The position numbers were made by a program, and so were the translations under genes. Of a stretch of DNA of 64,000 nucleotides, positions 50,133-60,435 are shown piece by piece. The notes below the pieces were generated by a model, which was not told the origin of the DNA, did not search any database, and worked only from the letters and a program-made list of their open reading frames with translations. Numbering within the stretch: the first letter of the stretch is position 1; each line of letters starts with the position of its first letter. Origin of the DNA: Emiliania huxleyi CCMP1516 (taxonomy: Eukaryota; Haptophyta; Isochrysidales; Noelaerhabdaceae); the NCBI RefSeq assembly GCF_000372725.1, contig NW_005202428.1, positions 1,039,331 to 1,103,330 of the forward strand, written 5' to 3'.

Positions 50133-53100
50133 ATGCCCGACCCCACCGCTGTCACTGCTCTCGTGCGTGCCCTGATCGAGGCCGAGGTGCCTGAGCTCCC
50201 GCCCGGAGACGAGCGCGCCTTGCGTCTGCTGCGGTACGCCTTGCGCATCCTCGGTTCCTCGATGCCGAGCGCGCTGCCATCGGCATCGCAGAGTGCAGAG
50301 CTTGCGCGGCGGCGGCTGGTGCACGCGGGTCGCACCGAGGACGCGCTGGCGCTGTCGCGGCGGCTGCGGGCGCTCGAGGCTTGCCCGGGCGCGCGGAACC
50401 TCCCATGTGTGCTCCACCTCCTCACCTGCCTGATGCAATCGCCGCCGCCGGGCTCGCTCGCGGCGTTCGCCCGCGGCTCGCTCCTCGAACGCACTGGCGG
50501 ACGCGCCATCGAGAGCGGCGGAGCTTCGCGCCCCTCACGCGCCGCCGTGCCGCTGCCATCCCGTCGCGCGCCCTCTTGCAGCGACGGAATCGGTCGCGCG
50601 GACGCGTCTGCTTTGCAGCACGCTGCTGCCGCCGCCGCTGCTTCCGGCGGCGCTGCTGCTACTTCCGCCTCCGCCGCGCCCGCGAGGACGGGCTGGCGCG
50701 CGGGCGCAGGCAGCGGCGGCGTCGTCGGCGAGGAGGCTTCCGAGACACTCCCGAGACGCTTCCGAGGCACTTCCCCACCAAGACCTCCCCAGACGCCTCC
50801 CGTCCAGGCGCTCGTCCGCGACCTGCTCTACGTGATGCAAAACATCGAGGGCAGGCACCTCAAGTGGGACGACAAGGCCGACTCCTTCCTCTTTCAGCCC
50901 GCCGAGCGACCACGAGGCGGCCCCCCCTTGCCGCAGCTGACGCCCGCCGCCGCCGCCGCCGCCGCTTCGCTGGCCCCGGGAGTCGTGCAGGCGGTGGCGA
51001 GGTTGTGTGAGATCGGGTGGATGTACCGCGCCGTCTCCGCCTTTGTCGCCGAAGCGCACACGCCGCACACCTCGGGGGGCGGCGCAGGGCTCGTCGCGCG
51101 TGCGCTCGCCGCGTCGATGCAGGCGGAGCTGATCACATCTAGTGGCGTACAGAGTCTAAGTATGTAACATCTCGCGCGTCGTTGCAGGCGGAGCTGAGCG
51201 AGTGGCTGCGGCTGCTCGCCGTGCTCGAGTCGCAGCGGCTGCAAGGCCTCTCCCTCCAGCTGCCCGCGTGTGGCGAGATGTTCGAGTCGATTCTATGATA
51301 CAGTGCATCATGAGATTAGGCCTCTCCCTCCTCCAGCTGCTCGTCTGGGGCGAGCCTCCCCTCCAGGTCACTCTCGGGAGAAGCCGCGCCGTCCCACGCC
51401 CGCTTGCCTGATGGCGGCCAGAGTCGTGCTAGCCACCTCCGAGCCACTCCCTTGCGACCTCTGCCTCCGCCGACGCCCTCACCAGCTGCCTCTCCGTGAC
51501 CCCCACCTCACGCCCGCCTGGCCCGTCCCACGCGCGCAGCGCTTCGTCACCCTCGTCGCGGTCGTGCGAGGGTGCAGCCACCTTCGCGGCGGCGCGATGA
51601 CAGTCGGTGTCGAGCGGCTCGGCCAGCACGGCGACCCGGCGGTGGAGGCGTACGTGCAGCGGCTGCTGCGCGGCGCGTGCGCGCCGCTGCTCGAGAGCTT
51701 GCGTCGCTGGCTCACGGACGGAGAGCTGGACGACCCTTGCGGCGAGATGTAGCCGAGATCTCGCCGAGAGGTCGCCGAGAGGTCGCCGAGGTGCACGATC
51801 CTGCCCCCCCCCCCCCCTCCTCTCAAACCCGCGGCAACCCCCCCCTTTCATGGGGTTCGATCGTTGATGACTCAGGCGAGTTCTTCATCGAGGCCCGCCC
51901 CGCGCCGCTCGCCGAGCTGTGGGAGAAGCGGTACGCCCTTCGGCCGCACATGCTGCCCTGCTTCCTCTCGCCCAAGGCCGCCTCGCGCGCCCTGCTGGGC
52001 GGCAAAGCGATCAACTTCATCCGCCTCGCCTGCGGGGAGGGGCAGTGGACCTTCGACGCGGCCGCCGCCGCCGCGAGGGGGGGCGCCGCCGCCGCCGCGG
52101 CCGGGCGGCACTTCGGCGCCGCGTTCGAGCCTCGGACAGTCAACTTGGCGGAGCGGGCCGCCGGCGAGGCGACGCTCTCTGCGGCGATCGAGTGCGCGTG
52201 CTCGCGCGCCAACGAGAAGCTGGTCGAGCTGCTGCTCGGCCGGCACCGGCTGCAGGAGCAGCTTCCCCACGGAGCACTCCCGAGATCACACCCGAGATTG
52301 CCCGAGGCTGTCTGGAGCTCACCCGAGCTCACCGACCTGCAGGAGCACCTCACCCACCTGAAAGAGTATCTCCTGCTCGGCAAGGGCGACTTTGTGCAGG
52401 CGCCGCCTCATCTCGGGCGAGTCTCGGCTAAGACTGGGGGGTATTGGCTGATCTCGGGTGATCTCGCGTCATATCGCGTCATATCGCGTATTCTCGCGTG
52501 ATCTCGGGTGATCTCGCGTGATCTCGGGTGATCTCGCGTGATCCCGCGTGATCTCGCGTGATCTCGCGTGATCTCGTGCAGGCGCTGATGGAGCCGCTCT
52601 TGCCGCAGCTCTCGCGCCCCGCCTCGCAGCTGCACCGCCACCACCTGCTTGGGCTCGTCGAGTCCGCGGTGAGATGAGCCGAGATGAGCCGAGATGAGCC
52701 GAGATTGCGCCGAGATGAGCCACTTGCCCGGGCTCGTCGAGTCCGCGGTCCGCGGACTGCACGCCCCCGCTCGGCGCTGGCCGTGGAGCTTTGCGTGAGC
52801 CTTCTCGGAGCCACCCGCAGGTGCGCTCCTGCACCTCGCCCGGTGTCGCGGCAGGGAGCGGGAACGTCGGCTCGAGCGGCGGCGGATCGGGTTGGGCCCG
52901 CGGCGGCAGCGACTCGGAGCAGCTGCTGCTGCTCGCCCACCTCGGCGTCCTGCTGAGCAGCTCGCCGGGCGAGATGCCGCCGAGATGCCGCCGAGATGTG
53001 GAGACCACACAAGACACAGTCCCGCTGAGCAGCTCGCCACCGGCTCTCGGCTGGCCGCCCCAGTGGGCCAACCTCGCATGCGCCGAGGAACGAGCCGACT

Positions 53101-53887
53101 AGGCGCCACCGGCTGGGAGGCTTTCTCGCTCGACTACCGCGCCGACCCGCCCGTGAGCGCAGTGCTGAGCGCGGCCGCCGTCGGCGAGTACCGGCGTGTC
53201 TTCACGCTGCTGTGGCGTCTCAAGCGCGTGGAGCTGTCGCTGTCCGCCGTCTGGCGCAGGCACACCACGGCGGCGCGGCTGGTGCGCGCGCTCTCGTCCG
53301 ACGCGCTGCTGCACCGCTGCCACCTGCTCCGGCACGAGATGGTGCACTTCGTCTTCAACCTGCAGTACTACCTGATGTTCGAGGTGATCCAGTGCTCGTG
53401 GGAGGAGCTCGTCGCCGCACTCGCCGCCGCCTCCGACTTGGACGGCCTCATCGGCGCGCACTCGGCCTTCCTCTCCGCCGTCGTCCAGAAGGCCATGCTC
53501 GGGCCGGAGAATGCGCCGCTGCTCGAGGCGCTGGACGCGCTCTTCGAGACGATCCTCCGGTTCGCAAAGTCGCAAGAGCTGCTCTACATCCACCTGCTCG
53601 AGCAGCGAGCCGCCGCCAAGCAGATGGCGGCAGCCGCCGCCGCAAACACCGCCGCCGGCGGGTGGGGCGCGGCGGGCGCGGCAGAGGCGGAGGCGCTGCT
53701 CGCCGAGGGGGACGCGCCGCCGCTTCAGCCGCACTTTTACGAACAGCTGCGCGTGCACGCCGCGCAGTACCGGCAGCAGTTCGCCGCCTTCTTCGCGCAG
53801 GTGACGCGCCACGCCTCGCTCGACCTCACGTTCCTCTCCTTCCGGCTCGACTTCAACGCGTACTACGAGTCGCTGGGCGGCGCGTAG
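50133..53887 (+). CDS. TUBGCP3: Gamma-tubulin complex component 3
   Basis: MPDPTAVTALVRALIEAEVP begins at 50133. After a GC-AG intron with ACACTTCCGAG repeats, the Grip1 region reads ALVRDLLYVMQNIEGRHLKW, PGVVQAVARLCEIGWMYRAV and GLVARALAASMQAE. Subsequent exons give LSEWLRLLAVLESQRLQGLS, FVTLVAVVRGCSHLRGGAMT, ELWEKRYALRPHMLPCFLSP, KAINFIRLACGEGQWTF, LTDLQEHLTHLKEYLLLGKG, GWEAFSLDYRADPPVSAVLS, EYRRVFTLLWRLKRVELSLS, HFVFNLQYYLMFEVIQCSWE and a C terminus LTFLSFRLDFNAYYESLGGA, the classic GCP3/Spc98 order. With GCP2 it forms the gamma-TuSC that nucleates microtubules. At least nine exons are present. Several introns are filled with CGAGA-type repeats. Confidence 0.88.
50736..50775 (+). repeat. 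TTCCGAGACAC-type repeat in a GCP3 intron
   Basis: GCTTCCGAGACACTCCCGAG then ACGCTTCCGAGGCACTTCC directly follows the GC donor of the intron before ALVRDLLYVMQ. Confidence 0.8.
51738..51795 (+). repeat. GCCGAGA(G/T) tandem repeat in a GCP3 intron
   Basis: TAGCCGAGATCTCGCCGAGA then GGTCGCCGAGAGGTCGCCGA, four units, just after the exon ending LDDPCGEM. Confidence 0.75.
52433..52580 (+). repeat. ATCTCGCGTG tandem repeat in a GCP3 intron
   Basis: About twelve copies of the 10-mer ATCTCG(C/G)GTG, with ATATCGCGTC variants, lie between LLLGKGDFVQ and ALMEPLLPQLS. Confidence 0.9.
52672..52722 (+). repeat. GAGATGAGCC tandem repeat in a GCP3 intron
   Basis: Four to five copies of GAGATGAGCC follow the exon HHLLGLVESAV. 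The word GGGCTCGTCGAGTCCGCGGT from that exon boundary (52648-52667) is repeated at 52730-52749, so the array is flanked by a duplicated exon end. Confidence 0.8.
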
Positions 53888-54533
53888 GGCCGCGGTGGAG
53901 AGGGGTTCGTAGTAGGGTCGGAGGGGTGTCGCTGTGTCGCATGACGATAGAGGGATAGAGGGCCGGAGTCCTATATTCCTAGATTCGCGCGACGCAGCGT
54001 TAGAACTTCAAGTTGAAAAAAAAATGAAGCAGCGGCACGCTCGCCGAGCGCGCGCGAATCTCACAATTCACATAGTCTGAGGGTTACAGTAGAGTAGGTT
54101 TCTGGAGCCTCGCCCTCGGGTGCTTTTACGCTTTTGAGATCGGGTCAGGGAGGGGAGAGTGCGACTTTTACCACTTTGGTCGTCTCGGAGCGCCCAACTG
54201 TTAGCATTTTTCAATTTTTTCTTCGGCCCGCTGCGCGCCGGGTGCAGACCAGTAACGAGTAAGTACTTGAGCACTTGAGCACTGGATAGGGTCGATTCCG
54301 CGTGGTACGGGACCCCTCGATCGTCTCGCCCTCCCTCGCAGCTATCGTCCCGCAAACGGCAGAAGTAGTTCCTGCACACTATGCCTAGAAAAATGCTGCC
54401 GCTCGCCTCGAAAGCGCCCGTGTGTGTCCAAACACATGTTTGTAGCGCTCAAGTTTGTAACACATAAGGGCGCTGCTGAGCACGAGGCTGAGGCGCTGAG
54501 GCGCTGAGCCCGGGGCTCTTTGCGGCGGCGGCG
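53888..54533. other. Intergenic, contains dispersed repeat D
   Basis: AT-richer stretch. The segment 54255-54345 is nearly identical to 63733-63812. No gene is recognised. Confidence 0.5.
54255..54345 (+). repeat. Dispersed repeat D, copy 1
   Basis: TTGAGCACTTGAGCACTGGA then TAGGGTCGATTCCGCGTGGT and ACGGGACCCCTCGATCGTCT; the copy at 63733-63812 differs by about one base over 70. Confidence 0.9.
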
Positions 54534-54821
54534 ATGCGAAAGGTCCAAAAGGATCTGGTGGCGATGAAGGTGGTGGAGCTCAAGGAGGAGCTGGGCGAGC
54601 GTAGCGAGGCCGTCTCGGGCAACAAGGCGTGGCTGCGCCGCCGGCTGCACGCCGCTATAGTGAGCGAGTATTTGGAGACCGCGCTGCGGGCGCCGCCGGA
54701 GAGTAGAATGTCCAAAGTTTTCGCGCGCGCCTGCGGTGACTTTTACCATTTTGCCCCGGGCGGGTCCACTTTTGTCGTTTTGCCCCAAATATCTACCCCC
54801 GGGCGTGCTTTTAGGATTTAG
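54534..54821 (+). CDS. Short SAP-domain ORF
   Basis: MRKVQKDLVAMKVVELKEEL then GERSEAVSGNKAWLRRRLHA is a clear SAP motif (helix, G-x-K-x-x-L, helix) as used for DNA binding. Only 95 codons are open. The last ~35 codons pass into sequence resembling the repeated TTTTACCA(T/C)TTTG words around 54165, so the C terminus is probably not native. It may be a truncated gene, or an exon whose partners are missing. Confidence 0.4.
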   Translation: MRKVQKDLVAMKVVELKEELGERSEAVSGNKAWLRRRLHAAIVSEYLETALRAPPESRMSKVFARACGDFYHFAPGGSTFVVLPQISTPGRAFRI

Positions 54822-55039
54822 CGTTTTGACCCAAATCGGCCGAACTGGGATACCCTCAGACTATGGCGAATCACTTGACACTTCGCCAGTCAGTCCCTCC
54901 ACGCCCACTCATCGCGACGCCGTCCTCCCCATTCATTCAAACATACGCTAGCAGCCATTCATTTTTGCGCCAGGAGAATTTGTTAGGAAAGTCTTTTCGC
55001 TCGCACATGATGTTAGTGCCAGTGCGCGCCAGTCCCGTT
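54822..55039. other. Intergenic, no gene
   Basis: AT-richer leader to the repeat copy at 55040. Confidence 0.4.
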
Positions 55040-55455
55040 CCAAGTGTTGTGCGAGGGAGCACTTGGAGCACTTGGAGTGCAGTCATTAACCTCACATCCA
55101 GGGCCGGGGAGCTAAGGAGCGCACCCAGCGGGCCGGATGATCGGTATCGGGTTACGGGCTAGAGAGCCCTAGCCCCGGGGGTGCGCGTTCGCAGGGAAAG
55201 GGCCGTAAAGTAAAAACACGGGTCTCCGAGGGTTAGTTCCGTGTACCGGGTTTCCCCTTAACTGCAGAACGCCCCCTCTACTCGGAGCTAACGGACGACT
55301 AACATGTTTTCTTTCTTTTTCTACTCGGAGCCAGTGATACGAGAATACGCACATGTTACGAGAATACACACTGCCCCCACGGAGTACCTGTACTACTCGA
55401 CGATAATACAAGAATACGCAGCTTGGAAGTTGCAGACGCCTATAAAGGAAAAACA
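55040..55455 (+). repeat. Stand-alone copy of the TIR element's left repeat
   Basis: Same order and orientation as 46925-47345: GGAGCACTTGGAGTGCAGTC, CACATCCAGGGCCGGGGAGC, CGGGCTAGAGAGCCC, GGGTCTCCGAGGGTTAG, CGCCCCCTCTACTCGGAGCT, TACCTGTACTACTCGACGAT, GACGCCTATAAAG. It lacks the ~75 bp internal duplication and the ORF. Confidence 0.85.
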
Positions 55456-55966
55456 GCAAGCTAAAGCTTTCGGCGGCTAAAAAGCAAAGGACGGGCGCTT
55501 TTGATCGGCAAAGCAAAGTTGGAGTAACGGCGACCGCGTCGTCACAATGCCAGTCGCCTGTCGAGCAGCCTTGGCGGCGCGCATGCGCCGCAGGGTTGAC
55601 CGACAGCCGCGCGCCTCGAGCATCTCGCTCCACTCACTCGCGGCACGACGCACCCCCCGCGCGCCGGTCAGCGCAACAGGAGTATTGCGACATGCTGCAC
55701 AACGCGCAAAGGACAGCACTGAGAGGTTGGCGCCAGTCGCCCACCAGCATGTCTCAGCACCGCGTGTGAGGGAGCATGCTGCGCACGCTGATGCAGGAGT
55801 CCTGCCAGAATTCATTCGCTCGACACCTATCTAGATATTGCTCACGCCGTCGAGCACGGCGTTCAAAGCGACGCGCTCACTAGAGTGTAGTGTTGGGCAC
55901 TGTCAGAGCGGTGTTACGACACCGATATCGTCTTAACGACGCCAACGTGCACGCTGGCAGTCTCCA
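55456..55966. other. Segment related to 49353-49800, upstream of the MFS gene
   Basis: Shares GGGCGCTTTT, GCCTGTCGAGCAGC, GCATGCGCCGC and GACAGCCGCGC with the flank of the TIR element, in the same order. No domain-bearing ORF. Confidence 0.5.
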
Positions 55967-57494
55967 ATGTCAGAGCAGAGTGTCAAGCCGGTCGTCGTGA
56001 TCGCAGTCGGCGTCATCGCAAGCATGTCTTTCAATACCGGCTACGACATCGGTATAATGTCGTCCGCGAAGAGGCTCATGGCGCTCGACCTCGACCTGAG
56101 CCCATGGCAGGTTTCCGTGTTGGTCGGCAGCCTCAACATTGTCACCGGCCTCGCCAGCCTGCTTAGCGGCGTGGCGGCGGACACCCTCGGAAGGAAGAGG
56201 CTCATCCTTCTCTCAAGCTTCATCTGCACAGTCGCTGTGCTGCTTATGGGAGCCGCCAGCGGACCGAACGCCTTTGCGATGGTGATGCTTGGGCGCACCT
56301 TCAACGGCATTGGCACCGGGCTGGCTCTGCAGGTGTCCCAATGCTTCGTCGCAGAGATTGCGCCGAAGCATATCCGCGGCTTGCTCGGCGCGTCGTTCGA
56401 GCTGTTCATCAACATCGGCGACTCTCGCCGTGTCTATCCTGCCATCCGTCTCCGAAGCTCGCCTGACCATGCACGGTTCGCTGGGTTTAGGCATCCTGAT
56501 GGGCTACATCGGCGGCTGGGCGCTCTCCGGTCTGCCCGTTGGCACCGCCTGGCGGCTGATGATTGGGCTGGGCGCTGTGCCGCCCGCGGTCGTCCTGCTC
56601 GTGATGCCGTGCATGCCCGAGTCGCCGCGCTTCCTCCTCGGAGCTGGCCGCGCGGACGAGGCGGAGCGAGTCTTGTACCGGATCTACGCGCCTGCCGAGG
56701 CGGCAGCCGCCCTGCAGGAGATGCAAGAGGAGGCGGCCAAGCACGCCGGAGCTGGTTCGGGCGCCGGGCTGCTCACGACGGCACGGCTGGTCCTCTGTGC
56801 GCCCGCGCCACGCACGCGCCAGCTCGCGCATGCCGCGCTCATGACCGCCTTCCTCCAGCAAGCCTCCGGCGTCGAGGCGGCGACCTACTACACTCCCGAG
56901 GTCATGGAGGCTGCCGGGGTCGAGGACGAGGCGTCGCTGCAGCTGGCCACGATCGCCATGGGCGCCGTCAAGGTGAGTGTGATCGGTGTCGCCGCGGCGG
57001 TCGTGGACCGGTGCGGACGCAAGCCGCTCCTCGTCGCCTCAAACGCGGGGATTGCCGCCGCGCAGCTCCTCCTGTCTGCCAGCTTTGCGTCCGGCGGCAT
57101 GCTGTGGGCCGCCCTGGCAGGCCAGTGCATCTTCATGGCAACCTTCTCCGCCGGGGTTGGCCCTTGCACGTGGCTGCTCATCCCCGAGTCCTTCCCGCTA
57201 GCCGCGAGGGGCGTCGGCGTCGGCATCGCCACCTTCATCAACCGCATGGCCGCCGGGGGGATCGCGCTCGTCTTCTCCTCCCTGATCCGCACCCTCACCC
57301 CCGCCGGCACCTTCCTCTTCTTCGCGATGTGCGCGGCCGGGGCCGCGGCATACACCTCGGCGTGCGTGGTCGAGACGAAGGGCCTCTCGCTCGAGGAGAT
57401 CCACTCGGAGCAGCCGCGTTCGAACGGTGCCGCGGCTCGTGCTCCTGCTGCCGCGGCGGACCCTGCCAGGACTGTCCTAGTCAGGTCCGAATGA
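55967..57494 (+). CDS. MFS sugar/polyol transporter
   Basis: A 12-helix Major Facilitator of the sugar porter type. MSEQSVKPVVVIAVGVIASM leads into TM1 with NTGYDIGIM. The loop 2-3 signature is GVAADTLGRKRLILL, with GRTFNGIGTGLALQVSQCFV and AEIAPKHIRGLLGASFE. A GC-AG intron (56418-56490, 73 bp) restores INIGILMGYIGGWALSGLPV. The PESPRFLL motif follows, then LMTAFLQQASGVEAATYYTP, DRCGRKPLLV and PESFPLAARGVGVGIATFIN, with VVETKGLSLEEIH at the end. All sugar-porter signatures are present, so it probably moves hexoses or polyols across a membrane. Substrate and direction are undetermined. Confidence 0.88.
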
Positions 57495-58002
57495 GTCCCC
57501 GGGCTCAGGGCGCGGGCGGGGGATCGATTCGGCTTTTTTGGGAGGTTCGATGTGTTTTTTATGTGTTTTGAAAAGGGAGCTCGGCCGTGTCATGATACAT
57601 GATTTGATATGATGTCTCACATATGTGTGTATGTGAGAGAGAGATTTTTATTAACCAACAAGAAATCACGACTCTCACAGTGATTTGGGCTCGGCAGCTT
57701 GTCAGCCCTCAGCCGAAGCTGGGGCCGGTCCCGTAGCCGAGAGAGCCCGCGCCTTGTATGTGTCGCCAAGGCCCAAGAGGGCCTTCGTCGCGCCGCGCTG
57801 CCAGGGCTCGTGGATTCGGTCGCCGCCATAATTGACTGGGCGGCCGAATTCTTTTCCGCTGCCTTTTTTGTGGTGCTAGTCCTTTCGAGTCTGCTGTGAG
57901 CGGAGGGCGAGAAAAAAATCGAGCCGCGAAACTGGTCGTTGGCGCGTTCAGCCCACTCGCGCAAGCGCGCCCCACCCTCTGCCGCCCTCCGCTCCCATTC
58001 GC
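57495..58002. other. Intergenic, possible small hydrophobic-tailed ORF
   Basis: A plus frame (57699-57899) ends with a membrane-like stretch (AAIIDWAAEFFSAAFFVVLV) but begins with a non-ATG codon and has no family match. No other gene is seen. Confidence 0.3.
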
Positions 58003-59820
58003 ATGCCGCCTCGCCGCAGAACTCGCAGCCCCGCGCCACGGGCGCGGCGCGTCCCTGCAAACCCGGTGCCGCAAGAGCCGGACGGCGCGCCTGCTGCCGC
58101 CGCGCCCGCCGCTACGCCTGCTGCCGCCGCGCCCGCTGTCGCGCCCGCCCAGCGCCCGTGGCTGCGGCCTCGCCACCGCCGCTGGCTCAAGCACGGGGCA
58201 ACGAGCGTTCTCATGTCCGGCGTGATGGTGGCCACGCTGCTCACGGCGGGCGCAAGCCTCTCTCTTGCCGCCTCGATCGCGTGCCTCTCGAGCGTCGCCC
58301 TCTGTGCGCTTCTCTCGCCATCCGACGCAGCAGCGCCGACGGCCGACCCCATCGACACCGGCCTCGCCTGCCCAATTTGCTTTGACGTGCTCGTGGAGCC
58401 GGTGACGATGAGCTGCCAGCACAGCGTCTGCAAGGGCTGCCTGCGCCGCCTCATCGACGCAACCCCCGAATGGGAAAGCGTGCGCTGCCCGAGCTGCCGC
58501 TCGCCGCTAACACGGGAGGTGCCGGCGGGCGTCAACACGATGCTCCAGGCGCAGGTCGAGACCCGCCACCCCGCCGAGCTCGCCGAGCGGCGCGCGAGCG
58601 AGCGTGCGGGCGGCGGCGGCGGCTCACGGGTTACGCTGTGGGAAATGGTCAGACAGCGGCTCGCACCCGGGCCAGGTCTGGGATTTCTCGGCGCAACACT
58701 CGGCTATATCCTCTTGTTCTGCTACTTTACCATCATCTTCGTCGCGACGCCGCTCCTCGTTTCCGTGCGATACAGCGAGGTGTGGGTCGAGCCGCGCAGC
58801 GGCATGGCATGGACCCGTTCCTTCCTTCTTCAGCTTTGCACATGCGCGTGCGCGCTCTGCCCGCTCCGGGACCGTTGGTCGACTGTTTTTGCCGTCGCCA
58901 GCTGCCGCCTCTTTGCAGGCCTGGGAGGCAGCACGTCCGCTCTACTTGGGCCAGCTGGCTTGTTCGCTACCCTCACTTTGCTGCGTTGGCTGCCGCCAAC
59001 GAAAGGCATCCTCGGCAAAGCTGGGGCAGACGCAACAGCCGCAGTTGGCATCGCTGTTGCGCTGACCATCTCGACCGCGCACGCAGTGGCAACGCAGCCG
59101 CTAGGACAGGCAGACCCGTGGCTGCCTCCCGGCGCCTTTCTTGCTGTTGCTATCTTACAGCGATTTGGCGATCCACTTGAGGCACACACCATTGGAGGCG
59201 GAGCCGTTCACCTTCTCCTCGCGGCCGACGCGTTGCTTCTGCTCTGGGCCATGGAGAAGCCGCCGTTGTGGCTCGTCAACCTGCTTGTGCTCCCCGTTGC
59301 ATTCTTCCTGGCGATTTGGCCCGCTCCTGGTTGCGAGTTTGTCGGGTGCACCTCAGGACAACCCACCGAAATCATCATGGCGTTGCTGCTCGGTGCCTCT
59401 ACTCTGACGGCACTCGCGATGGCTCTCCTGCAATGGCCGCAGGTGAGTTGGCAGTCTTCAGTGCCCCTTGCGTGGTGCGCGTGGGGATATTTGAGCCAGG
59501 TGCGCCTCTGCGGAGCGTGGGTTGACCCCCTTTGGAAGCGTCTCTTTTACGCGCTGCAGCTCGTCGCGCCCATCGGCAACATCGCGCTGAGCGTTTGGCA
59601 AGACACGCGCGTCGCCGAGGTCTCGTTCTGGGGTGCTGCTGCTTCGATTCTAATGCTCTCCCACGCGGTGGACCGCTCTCCCGTGCCGCTGTACATGCCA
59701 GCTCGCGTGCGGGCGGCCGCGGACCTGTCACAGGCCACTGGCAACGCCATGATTGCTTGGCAGCTCCTCGCTACGCTGCCCTCGCTCTGCGTGCTCTGGA
59801 CCGCCGCCCAGTCTCTCTGA
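58003..59820 (+). CDS. Multi-pass membrane RING-finger protein, probable E3 ligase
   Basis: The single exon starts MPPRRRTRSPAPRARRVPAN. An Ala/Pro-rich leader and a first hydrophobic hairpin (VLMSGVMVATLLTAGASLSL) come first. A C3HC4 RING follows: CPICFDVLVEPVTMSCQHSV, CKGCLRRL, RCPSCRSPLTRE (residues about 125-175). The remaining ~400 residues contain about ten hydrophobic segments, for example FLGATLGYILLFCYFTIIFV, GIAVALTISTAHAV and NLLVLPVAFFLAIWPAPGC. The RING predicts ubiquitin ligase activity with an E2 partner. The membrane domain is not one I recognise. Confidence 0.8.
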   Translation: MPPRRRTRSPAPRARRVPANPVPQEPDGAPAAAAPAATPAAAAPAVAPAQRPWLRPRHRRWLKHGATSVLMSGVMVATLLTAGASLSLAASIACLSSVALCALLSPSDAAAPTADPIDTGLACPICFDVLVEPVTMSCQHSVCKGCLRRLIDATPEWESVRCPSCRSPLTREVPAGVNTMLQAQVETRHPAELAERRASERAGGGGGSRVTLWEMVRQRLAPGPGLGFLGATLGYILLFCYFTIIFVATPLLVSVRYSEVWVEPRSGMAWTRSFLLQLCTCACALCPLRDRWSTVFAVASCRLFAGLGGSTSALLGPAGLFATLTLLRWLPPTKGILGKAGADATAAVGIAVALTISTAHAVATQPLGQADPWLPPGAFLAVAILQRFGDPLEAHTIGGGAVHLLLAADALLLLWAMEKPPLWLVNLLVLPVAFFLAIWPAPGCEFVGCTSGQPTEIIMALLLGASTLTALAMALLQWPQVSWQSSVPLAWCAWGYLSQVRLCGAWVDPLWKRLFYALQLVAPIGNIALSVWQDTRVAEVSFWGAAASILMLSHAVDRSPVPLYMPARVRAAADLSQATGNAMIAWQLLATLPSLCVLWTAAQSL

Positions 59821-60435
59821 GGCGCTGCTCCGAGCGCTGATCGCGAGCGGGTGCACTCTCGACGAGCCACGCCGGGCCCCTAAATTGCACCGGGGAGAGA
59901 GGGCGCTGCCTTTCTCCCGCTGCGCTAGGCGTGGCAGCGCTGCGTGATCGCGCGTGGCACCTGCGCCAAATACAGAATGCATTGGCATGATACGTTTCTG
60001 TCGTCGTCAAGGCTGTCGCCTTGCCTTGCATGAGAGATGTCCCGCGCGGTAGGGTTGTGCGCGGACGGCGTCTCGAGTCGCGTTACGCACCCCGCCGCGC
60101 TGCCTGTCGAAGAACCGAATGTGCACACCGGCCGGCGCGTGAAGGGTGAAGGCCGTCAGGCCGTGACCGCCGTACCCCGAGAGAAGGATTTTGAACTGTG
60201 TTCCCGCGGCTTTCGCGCTTTTTCGCGTTTTTTTGCTGGCACTTTGCGCTTCCGCTTGGTCCCCCTCCTTCGGGATTTGCATTTGGTGTTCTTACTGTAT
60301 GTGTACGGGGCTCTCTACTGAGACGTGGTGGAACGACGCACTCTCTCCCCTCTCATGCTCTATTCGTCTTTACTGGACACCACGCGCGTGCGTTCGCAGA
60401 TACGTAGGGTCCTAGGGAGCGTACACGATGCTCTC
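59821..60435. other. Intergenic, no supported gene
   Basis: A minus ORF at 60007-60282 (FKILLSGYGGHGLTAFTLHA) looks composition-compatible with coding but is unrecognised. The rest shows nothing. Confidence 0.4.
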
